Assembly (NCBI GenBank): GCA_019913005.1
Contig: JAIOHL010000117.1
Location: 1-64,000 of the forward strand
DNA length: 64,000 nt
DNA from: Anaerolineae bacterium
Lineage (GTDB): Bacteria; Chloroflexota; Anaerolineae; Aggregatilineales; J027
Reading direction: 5' to 3'
Positions 17,111-24,247 of this stretch are shown piece after piece. The position numbers and the translations under genes were made by a program. Every line of letters starts with the position of its first letter. Positions within the stretch are counted from its first letter, which is position 1. Below the pieces are notes generated by a model. The model searched no databases. It had not been told where the DNA came from and saw nothing but the letters and a program-made list of their open reading frames with translations.

Positions 17111-18277
17111 CTAGAGCGTTTCTGAGGCCGCCGCAAGTAACAAAATCAACTGCCACAGACCATCCTTCAATAAACGTGTTTCAATAAATTCATCTTGGCG
17201 GTGTGCATTCCCGCCCTGTGTGATACCAACAACCACTGCCGGGACATCGTGCGCCAAAAACATATTGGCGTCGGTACTGCCACTTTCCAACCCTGCGGCA
17301 ATTCCAATTTCGGCCTGTGCGCCAAGTGCCAATTGAACAAGCGGGTGATCGCTGCGTAAATGACCAGAAGGCCGGTTGCCTGCGATACTCACTTCAAAAG
17401 TCAAGCTGTCTTGACTATGCCGCTCAATTAAGTCTCGTACCCGTTCTTCCAGTTTTTCAAGTGTCGCTAATTCCGTCGAACGCAAATCGAGCAAACACAC
17501 CGCCTCGGACGCGATGGAATTAACCGAATGTCCCCCTTCAATCACCCCGATATTAAAGGTAGTACGCGGCGTATAGGGGACTTCCAATTGGGTAATATCC
17601 GCACACAGTTGTACCATGCCGTGAACGGCACTGGGGCGACCAAAATGTAACCAACTATGGCCGCCTTCGGCATGACTGGTAATTTTCAGACGGCGCACCG
17701 CAATCCCGCCATTATAGACCCGCCCCAAGGCAATCCCTTCAATCACAATTGCCCCGGTAATTTGTTGGGGGGGGATGTAATCTAATAGGGCACGGATGCC
17801 ATCTAAATTGCCTAACCCTTCTTCACGGGTGTTGGCAACAAAACAAATCGAGTGTCGCCATGCTCGTTTTTCGCGGAGAAAAATTTCGGCAACCAGCAGT
17901 AATCCTGCTACCCCCAAACTGTTATCCCCTAACCCCGGCCCATAGACGCGCGTTTTTTCTTGGCGGGTGGTTAAATCCGTTTGCATAGGGAAAACCGTAT
18001 CAAGATGGGCAGAGAGGATAATGGTGGTGCGATTACGTCCATTCGGTTCTAGCCAGCCATAGACATTTCCCAAGCCATCCCGCCAGACATCGTGCAGCCC
18101 CAATGATTGAAATTGCTCTTGTATATAATCAGACCGCTTGGTTTCGGCAAAGGTCGGGGCAGGAATTTGCTGCACTGCAATCGCTTGATTCAAGATTTTC
18201 TCGACAGTCAGGCCGCTGCGGATATGCTGCCACTCTTTGGATAGGCGTGCCAAAACAGCTTGGGGTGTCGTCTGCAT
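17111..18277 (-). CDS. M20-family metallopeptidase
   Basis: A 388-aa zinc peptidase of the M20 family (peptidase T, carboxypeptidase G2 or aminoacylase type). The metal-binding order is intact: SAHLDTVFP (His-x-Asp), GLGDNSLGVAG (bridging Asp), NTREEGLG (the catalytic Glu-Glu), GSTDANMFL (Asp) and a late GGNAHRQDE histidine. A dimerisation insert lies in the middle (TSHAEGGHSW, region 200-300). No signal peptide, so it is cytoplasmic. It converges with the roadblock gene, with six bases between stops, and is divergent from the response regulator. Confidence 0.88.
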   Translation of the reverse strand: MQTTPQAVLARLSKEWQHIRSGLTVEKILNQAIAVQQIPAPTFAETKRSDYIQEQFQSLGLHDVWRDGLGNVYGWLEPNGRNRTTIILSAHLDTVFPMQTDLTTRQEKTRVYGPGLGDNSLGVAGLLLVAEIFLREKRAWRHSICFVANTREEGLGNLDGIRALLDYIPPQQITGAIVIEGIALGRVYNGGIAVRRLKITSHAEGGHSWLHFGRPSAVHGMVQLCADITQLEVPYTPRTTFNIGVIEGGHSVNSIASEAVCLLDLRSTELATLEKLEERVRDLIERHSQDSLTFEVSIAGNRPSGHLRSDHPLVQLALGAQAEIGIAAGLESGSTDANMFLAHDVPAVVVGITQGGNAHRQDEFIETRLLKDGLWQLILLLAAASETL

Positions 18278-18388
18278 TTAGTATTTGATCTCCAAAAAAT
18301 AAAATTTATCCCATTCGATTATGCCGCAAGTGTGGTCAAATTGCAGGCTTAGAACGGATGGTCTTATTCATGTTGCCCAGTTGCTAAG

Positions 18389-18417
18389 TTTTGGAAGGCG
18401 CTAAAGTTGGATATAAT
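18389..18417 (+). promoter_or_regulatory. Probable promoter for response regulator gene
   Basis: A perfect TATAAT lies at 18412-18417; the -35 is weak (TTTTGG at 18389-18394, 17-base spacer). The leader to the GTG at 18511 would be about 85 bases. Confidence 0.4.
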
Positions 18418-18510
18418 GCTCTCATCAACCAAGTTGGGTGCTCTACCCTCCCAGTTTTATCAACCACATGGTATACAGTAAACCGTCGCTCATGAAAGCG
18501 AGTCAGACTG

Positions 18511-19245
18511 GTGGACAAGCCAAAAGTGCTGCTGATTGAAAGCAAGCAAAACAATAAAAAACCGAGTGAGGTGCCGGAATCGTCCTTCTCCATCGTATTG
18601 CGCCGCAGTTATCAGGTTTGCCTTGCCCACAGTGCAAAGATGGCTGTTGATGTTGCTGTCGAACACCATCCCGCTGTTGCTATTTTGGATTCGGTCTCGA
18701 TGCGAACGACTGGCATTCGCGTTTGCCAATCGCTGCACCGACATGCTCCCCACTTACCCATTATTCATATCATCCCCCCACCGGAATCGGGTCAGAAAAT
18801 TCGGAGTGGGGCGGATGTGATGCTGTCGATGCCGTTTACCCCCCGTAAGCTAATCAACCGTATCGAACGCTTTTTGTCTACCCCTGTCGAGCAGTCCAAT
18901 ACCCTAGACGTTGGCCCATTTAAGCTCGATTTTCAGCGCAATATGCTGATTACTCACAAGGGCGAATATCGGCTGACCCCTAAAATGGCGACCCTGCTGG
19001 AAGAATTTTTGCACCACCCCAACGAAGTGCTGGCACGGGGGCACTTGATGTCGAAAGTCTGGGAAACGGATTATATGGGGGATACGCGCACGCTCGATGT
19101 GCATATCCGCTGGATTCGAGAGGCGGTAGAAGAAAATCCCGGTAAGCCGCTCTACATCAAAACAATGCGTGGCGTGGGTTATCTGCTCGATTTAAAGGCA
19201 TGGCAGATTGAACAAGCTAAAAAATCTAGCGATGGCAGTAGCTAA
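18511..19245 (+). CDS. OmpR/PhoB-type response regulator with degenerate receiver
   Basis: A 244-aa regulator starting at GTG. Residues 5-125 are a CheY-like receiver. The phospho-acceptor aspartate is present (VAILDSVSMRTTG), but the acidic pair near the N-terminus is reduced to one Glu (VLLIESKQN) and the conserved Lys of the 'KPF' motif is Met (MLSMPFTPRKL). Residues 135-230 are a winged helix DNA-binding domain: FQRNMLITHKGEYRLTPK, HPNEVLARGHLMSKVW, DTRTLDVHIRWIREAVE and MRGVGYLL. It is an orphan: no histidine kinase is nearby. The receiver may work without standard phosphorylation. Confidence 0.88.
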   Translation: MDKPKVLLIESKQNNKKPSEVPESSFSIVLRRSYQVCLAHSAKMAVDVAVEHHPAVAILDSVSMRTTGIRVCQSLHRHAPHLPIIHIIPPPESGQKIRSGADVMLSMPFTPRKLINRIERFLSTPVEQSNTLDVGPFKLDFQRNMLITHKGEYRLTPKMATLLEEFLHHPNEVLARGHLMSKVWETDYMGDTRTLDVHIRWIREAVEENPGKPLYIKTMRGVGYLLDLKAWQIEQAKKSSDGSS

Positions 19246-19247
19246 GA

Positions 19248-20042
19248 CTATTTCCCAGCTTCCACAGCAGCAATCTGCTCCAAATACATCTGTGCTTCAT
19301 CCATTGCGCCAAACGCCATCAACACTCCCGCCGCCTCTTTCCAACAGCTAATCGCAGCAGGCAGGTCATCCAAAGCCTGATATACCAGACCAAGATTGCC
19401 TTGTGTCATGGCATAGGGCAGGGGTGCATCCAGCGGCGTATAGATTTGCAAGGCTTCCTGATAGGCCGTCAGTGCCCGTTGCAAATTCTGGGAGCGGTTT
19501 TGGGTTAATTGGCGACAGACATTCCCCAAGCCAAATTGCAGGGTCGCATAAGCCACCTGACCGGGTGGACAATACAACAGGGCTTGGTCATAGGCCGTCA
19601 GCGCCAAATTCAGATAATGGTCGCGGTCTTGGATTTCAGCCAATAGGGTATAAATATGTCCCCGATTGATTTGCGCTGCGGCATAAACTCCGCCACTAGT
19701 TTGTGGATTGATGTGCTGTAAAGCGGCCTCAAAAGCGTGGACGGCCTTCTGCAAATTTTCTAATCGCGCCTCGACTTCCGACAGCAAGATAGATAAATTG
19801 CCGAGGCTATTTTGAATGAGCACATAATCCACGACGGATAATTCAGGTGAGCAGTGACGCAGGGCAGATTCATAGGCATCACGGGCCAATCCGAGGTTAA
19901 CCGTCGGGGATTCGATTTGGGCAAGGTCGGCATACAGATTACCCAATTCATATTGAATCCGCGCATAGGCCAGCGGCTCGGCGGTGGGGTCGAGTTTATT
20001 TAATGCCTCTTGATTCGCTCTAATCATTCGACCATGAACCAT
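19248..20042 (-). CDS. Tetratricopeptide-repeat protein
   Basis: A 264-aa all-helical protein of five to six TPR units. Repeats are easy to see by the recurring YELGNLYADLAQ, NSLGNLSILLSE, INRGHIYTLLAE, FGLGNVCRQLTQ and GNLGLVYQALDD, each followed by an AYxxAL-type second helix. TPRs are protein-binding scaffolds; no catalytic domain is present. The frame is open 88 codons further upstream, but that part has no repeat character and overlaps the leader of the divergent gene. I start at ATG 20042, which has AAGGAG upstream (spacing about 13, longer than usual). It converges on the response regulator. Confidence 0.75.
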   Translation of the reverse strand: MVHGRMIRANQEALNKLDPTAEPLAYARIQYELGNLYADLAQIESPTVNLGLARDAYESALRHCSPELSVVDYVLIQNSLGNLSILLSEVEARLENLQKAVHAFEAALQHINPQTSGGVYAAAQINRGHIYTLLAEIQDRDHYLNLALTAYDQALLYCPPGQVAYATLQFGLGNVCRQLTQNRSQNLQRALTAYQEALQIYTPLDAPLPYAMTQGNLGLVYQALDDLPAAISCWKEAAGVLMAFGAMDEAQMYLEQIAAVEAGK

Positions 20043-20194
20043 TTTTGCATCTTCACTCCTTACTTTCCTTACTTTGGAGAACACCTTCGCAATAGTAGCA
20101 CGAAAGAGCAGGTTGCCGAAAAGATTTTGCAAATCCGCGCAAGGTGTACGATACTCGCTTGTGGGGAGGGCAGGATAGCCGAAATGGAGGTTAT

Positions 20195-20716
20195 ATGGCG
20201 GAAGTAAATCCCTATGCAGAACAATTTCGGGCGGTAGTGCTGGATAACGCCAGCATGACCGATGGGCTGAATGATACTGAAGCCCAAGCCTTGATTGATT
20301 GGGCACTCAAATTAGCCGAGCAGGTCGGCGCAAATGTTGCTGATGATGCCGATGCCGAAACCAAACAAGGCTCATTGACTCGCTTTTTATCGGGGATAGG
20401 TCGCATGGTGACACGCCGCCATGAACACCCCGAACCGGAATGGGTCGCCGAGAAATTGCAGGGCCAGATGGAACACGGTGCGGTCATTGGCGGGCCGACG
20501 ATTTCTGCGGAACAAATCAGCGCGTTAGCAATGGCGATTAATGACCACGCCCTCTCGAATATGGAGGTATTGCAGCAGATTCTGGCGGCCTATGGCCCAA
20601 GTGAACCTGCTGCTTCCATCCCAACTGCGCCAACTGAGACTGCACCTAGCGACGCACCAGACCAAGAACAGCCCCTAAGTGGCTTGCGTAAATTTACCAA
20701 GAAATTGGGTTTTTAA
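20195..20716 (+). CDS. Hypothetical protein
   Basis: I do not recognise this 173-aa cytoplasmic protein. The first 130 residues are predicted helical and acidic (DTEAQALIDWALKLAEQVG, ISAEQISALAMAINDHALSNMEVLQQIL), followed by a Pro/Thr/Ala-rich linker and a short basic C-terminus (LRKFTKKLGF). The ATG at 20195 has GGAGG 5 bases upstream. It is 16 bases from the phospholipase D-like gene and probably in one transcript with it. Confidence 0.65.
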   Translation: MAEVNPYAEQFRAVVLDNASMTDGLNDTEAQALIDWALKLAEQVGANVADDADAETKQGSLTRFLSGIGRMVTRRHEHPEPEWVAEKLQGQMEHGAVIGGPTISAEQISALAMAINDHALSNMEVLQQILAAYGPSEPAASIPTAPTETAPSDAPDQEQPLSGLRKFTKKLGF

Positions 20717-20732
20717 TTCAGGAAAGTTAGGC

Positions 20733-21962
20733 ATGACCAAAAAATCTACCAAGAGTACCCGAAGCCGTACCAAAAGTTCTTCAAAGAGTTCTTCCAAACG
20801 CTCAACAACCAGCGTTTTGGGCTTTATCGTTATTCTAGCTATTGTTCTGTTCGCGCAATACGTCCTCGGCATTGATGTCCTCAATCAGGAAGAAACCACC
20901 GAGAATGATAACAACGGGGCAGACAATGAAAATCCCGTTGTAGTAGATAATACGACACCGGGCAGTACATGGTATAGCTTCAATTTTACTGAACCCATCA
21001 ACACCAATGATGTCAGCCGCCAAGTCAATGCCCCGATGGAAAATGCAATGGTAGAGGCCATCAACACCGCCACCAAGACACTCGATGGGGCGCTGTATGA
21101 AATCAATTTGCCGCGCGTGGTGGAAGCGCTGATTAATGCCAAAAATCGTGGGGTGCAGGTGCGGCTGGTGTTGGACGACGAATATGCCATTGAAGATGAC
21201 GATAGTCTCGCGGGTGATTTAGAAGCGGCGGGTATTCCGATTGTCAGTGATGAACGTAGCGCCTTTATGCACCACAAATTTTTGGTGATTGACGGATTAG
21301 CGGTCTGGATGGGTTCGACCAATTTTACACGCAATGATGTTTATAACAATAACAACAACGCGCTGTTTATCCGTTCGACCCAATTGGCGCAAAACTACAC
21401 GGCTGAATTTGAGGAGATGTTTACAGATAGGATCTTTAATGCCCGCGATGACAGCCGCAACACGCCCAACCCTATCCTGACCATCAATGGGGTAAGAGTC
21501 GAAAATTACTTTTCACCCGAAGATGGCAATGTCATCGAACAGCGCCTCGTAGATTTGGTAAACAACGCAACGTCGTCGGTACGTGTGATGGCCTTCAGCT
21601 TTACGATTGATGAACTCGCCAACGCGATGATTAGCCGCCGTAATGCCGGGGTAGACGTGATGGCTCTATTTGAGCAACGTGGTAGCCTTCAAGGGGCGAT
21701 GCGTCCATTAGCGTGCGCGGGGGTTCCAGTCAAACAAGACGGCAACCCCCAAACCCTGCACCATAAGGTCATTATTATTGACAACCAAATCGTCGTGACC
21801 GGATCGTTTAACTTTAGCAAGAATGCCATCGAGCAAAACAGCGAAAACATGCTCATCATTTATGATGCACAACTGGCCCAACAGTATACTGCTCAGTTTG
21901 ATAAGCTCTACAACGATTCGCGGGCCGTCGTGCCAACCGCATCTGATTTAAATTGTTCCTAA
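20733..21962 (+). CDS. Membrane-anchored phospholipase D-like protein
   Basis: A 409-aa protein with a Ser/Lys/Thr-rich N-terminus, one transmembrane segment at about residues 28-46 (VLGFIVILAIVLFAQYVLG), and a catalytic part outside the membrane. It has two HKD motifs: H180-x-K182-x4-D187 (HHKFLVID) and H343-x-K345-x4-D350 (HHKVIIID), each followed by a GSxNF sequence. That is the full active site of the phospholipase D superfamily, which includes phospholipases, cardiolipin synthases and the endonuclease Nuc. The short spacing and lack of extra domains are closest to the Nuc/unspecified PLD type. Substrate is unknown. The next gene starts 19 bases later. Confidence 0.87.
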   Translation: MTKKSTKSTRSRTKSSSKSSSKRSTTSVLGFIVILAIVLFAQYVLGIDVLNQEETTENDNNGADNENPVVVDNTTPGSTWYSFNFTEPINTNDVSRQVNAPMENAMVEAINTATKTLDGALYEINLPRVVEALINAKNRGVQVRLVLDDEYAIEDDDSLAGDLEAAGIPIVSDERSAFMHHKFLVIDGLAVWMGSTNFTRNDVYNNNNNALFIRSTQLAQNYTAEFEEMFTDRIFNARDDSRNTPNPILTINGVRVENYFSPEDGNVIEQRLVDLVNNATSSVRVMAFSFTIDELANAMISRRNAGVDVMALFEQRGSLQGAMRPLACAGVPVKQDGNPQTLHHKVIIIDNQIVVTGSFNFSKNAIEQNSENMLIIYDAQLAQQYTAQFDKLYNDSRAVVPTASDLNCS

Positions 21963-21981
21963 TTTGAAGAAGGGGGTTTTT

Positions 21982-23352
21982 ATGGCGAATTGTGAAGCAA
22001 TCATTGTAGCAGATTCCGCAAATGTACGACTCCAACCCAACACCACGAGCGGAGTCGTGGGCGTATTGACACTCGGCAAGCGTGCCCCGGCTCATCAAGT
22101 CACCGACCCGGACGCACAGAATTTTCGTTGGGTCAGAGTCACCGTGCCTGCCAATGGGCTTCAAGGTTGGGTGCGCGGTGATTTAGTGCAATTAAGCGGA
22201 GATTGTGCAGATTTAGGAACATTAAGCACCACCGTCACCCCATCTAATGTCCCCACCTCTACCACCACAGCTACAAACGCTACCCCGACACAACCTGTTG
22301 TGTTGACAGGCGATTGTCAGGCGGAGGTCTCGGTAGCAGCAGCCAATGTGCGACGTGAACCCAGTTCTACCGGCGGGGCATTAGGCATGATTTTGCGAGG
22401 CACAAAATTTGCAGTGAAATCGGTTTCGGCTCCGGATGGGGGAGGTTTTTGTTGGTGCTGCCTCGATTTTCAGGGCCAAATAGGATGGATACGTCAAGAT
22501 TTATTACGCACGACGGGTGATTGTCTTGACCCCGCCAGCCATGAAACCACCACTTCAACTACTACGACTACCACCTCTACCACCAGCGGGGATTGCCAAG
22601 CGGTAGTAGGTTTGCCTCAAATCAATGTGCGGGCACAGACCACCTCCGCATCAAAATTGGTGGGTACGGCGACCGCAGGCGAAACCATGACCGTCAAAGA
22701 AGTGACCGCTGCTCAAGCCGATGGATTCCGCTGGGTAAAGGTCAATTTTCGCGGGCAAGATGCGTTTGTCCGTTCCGACTTGGTGACTCTCATCGGCAAT
22801 TGTGCGGCCTTGACCGGAGATGACCGACTGGCCGCCCCTGTCGCTGCAACCATTACACAGGGTTTCAAAGCGGGTCATCCGGGCATGGATTTCGGTGCGA
22901 CGATTGGAATGGAACTGCGGATTGCTGCCCCTGCGACAGTATTCAGGGCACACGTCTGTACCAAATGCACCGCCCAGCAGCCGAATATCAAGCCGAAAAA
23001 TGAGGCGGAACGTAATCAGATTTTTTCTGACCCGGGTTGGGGCTTTGGGTATGGCAATCACATAATCGTCCGCCATGAATTTCAAGACCTGCCCCGTTCG
23101 ATCCAAGAACAGATACTCCTAAATGGGGGCAAGACCTCGAACGCTGTCTTTGTGTTGTACGCCCATCTCAGTCGAATGGATGTGCAGGTCAACCAAAAAG
23201 TCGCTGCCGGAATGGTCATTGGCGCGACGGGCCATACCGGAAATTCGACAGGCCCACATTTGCATATCGAAGTAGCAGTGGGCGATCAGTGGGGCACGGC
23301 CAAAAAAGTTCACCCAATGATTTTGTTCGCCGTGCCAAATATCACTACTTAA
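21982..23352 (+). CDS. SH3b x3 and M23 (LytM) peptidase
   Basis: A 456-aa protein with three SH3b domains and a C-terminal M23 metallopeptidase. SH3b: about 6-75 (ANVRLQPNTTSGVVGVL), 110-180 (ANVRREPSSTGGALGMI) and 205-275 (INVRAQTTSASKLVGTA), joined by Thr-rich linkers. M23: HPGMDFGATIG (first His and Asp), YGNHIIVRHE, VLYAHLSRMDVQVNQKVAAG and GPHLHIEV (His-x-His), all metal ligands present. Such proteins cut peptidoglycan cross-links. There is no signal peptide: the first SH3b strand begins at residue 5. The ATG has AAGGGGG upstream and no better start exists. It overlaps the converging patatin gene by four bases at the stops. Confidence 0.85.
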   Translation: MANCEAIIVADSANVRLQPNTTSGVVGVLTLGKRAPAHQVTDPDAQNFRWVRVTVPANGLQGWVRGDLVQLSGDCADLGTLSTTVTPSNVPTSTTTATNATPTQPVVLTGDCQAEVSVAAANVRREPSSTGGALGMILRGTKFAVKSVSAPDGGGFCWCCLDFQGQIGWIRQDLLRTTGDCLDPASHETTTSTTTTTTSTTSGDCQAVVGLPQINVRAQTTSASKLVGTATAGETMTVKEVTAAQADGFRWVKVNFRGQDAFVRSDLVTLIGNCAALTGDDRLAAPVAATITQGFKAGHPGMDFGATIGMELRIAAPATVFRAHVCTKCTAQQPNIKPKNEAERNQIFSDPGWGFGYGNHIIVRHEFQDLPRSIQEQILLNGGKTSNAVFVLYAHLSRMDVQVNQKVAAGMVIGATGHTGNSTGPHLHIEVAVGDQWGTAKKVHPMILFAVPNITT

Positions 23353-24236
23353 TCCACTAACTCGCTCATGCGATACGTGGGCGTTTCAAACAGGGCGCGT
23401 ATCTCATCGAGATGGCGCACTGTTTCTTCAATCCCCGCCGTCATCGGGCCTTGCACATCTCGAAAATCCAATGAACCATAGTCATTGACCGCAGGTCTCA
23501 GCAGTACATGGGGCGCATGATGGTGAAGACGCTCCTCATGGAGATGCCACGCCATAACACGGGTAGCCCGCCAGATCGAGGCCAACATACTCGGTGTTCT
23601 GGTTTGCAGGCCCGCGCTACCCACCAACCCAAAAGGCAGTTGAAAACCCATAATCGCGCTCATCGGGTCAATCCACGGGGTTTCGACTTCTAGCGGCGGA
23701 TAGACATCCACTGCGATCACCCGTTCCGCACCGTGTTCAAAGGCGATATGGGTCGCAAGACTGTCAATGACGCCACCATCCAACAACTGCATTCCGTTAA
23801 TTTCAACAGGAGGGAATACCGCAGGCACCGCGCTTGTGGCTAATAGGGCGGGAATCAGCGGCCCCTCGGCAATTGGCACTTCACGCCCATTGACCATATC
23901 CACCGTCATAACAGTCAAGGGGATTTTCAAATCGGCAAAGGTTTTGTCTTGCAGTACCTCATTCAGTTGAATTTCAATATTCCGCTGACGGGCACGGGCG
24001 CTAAATAGATTCATGCTGAACAGGGTGGTTCCTCGCAACGAGGCAATGCGCTTGGCTAATTGATGGGGCGTGATTCCAATAGCAAACAACGCCCCAACAA
24101 TACCCCCCATGCTCGTGCCGACAATCAGATCAATCGGGATATGCTCGCGGGCTAGAACTTCTAACACCCCGATATGAGCCAAACCCCGGCTTCCCCCCCC
24201 ACCTAAAACTAAGCCAATTTTGGGTCGCACACCCAA
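23349..24236 (-). CDS. Patatin-like phospholipase
   Basis: A 295-aa patatin-fold lipid acyl hydrolase of the RssA/YlbK type. The oxyanion motif is GLVLGGGGSRGLAHIGVL, the nucleophile serine lies in VGTSMGG, and the catalytic aspartate in LLDGGVIDSL. The Ser-Asp dyad is therefore complete. No signal peptide. It follows the hydrolase/ligase fusion gene by 11 bases on the same strand, so the two are probably an operon; both act on acyl lipids. Confidence 0.9.
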   Translation of the reverse strand: MGVRPKIGLVLGGGGSRGLAHIGVLEVLAREHIPIDLIVGTSMGGIVGALFAIGITPHQLAKRIASLRGTTLFSMNLFSARARQRNIEIQLNEVLQDKTFADLKIPLTVMTVDMVNGREVPIAEGPLIPALLATSAVPAVFPPVEINGMQLLDGGVIDSLATHIAFEHGAERVIAVDVYPPLEVETPWIDPMSAIMGFQLPFGLVGSAGLQTRTPSMLASIWRATRVMAWHLHEERLHHHAPHVLLRPAVNDYGSLDFRDVQGPMTAGIEETVRHLDEIRALFETPTYRMSELVD

Positions 24237-24247
24237 TCCTCCTTCTT

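Noticed and set aside
20043..20306. 88-codon N-terminal extension of the TPR protein
   Set aside because: The extension overlaps the leader and start of the divergent gene, has no repeat character and no ribosome site; I start the TPR gene at 20042.
22255..22585. ACC/ACT-rich tandem nucleotide repeats
   Set aside because: These are Thr codons in the linkers between the SH3b domains, not an independent DNA repeat.
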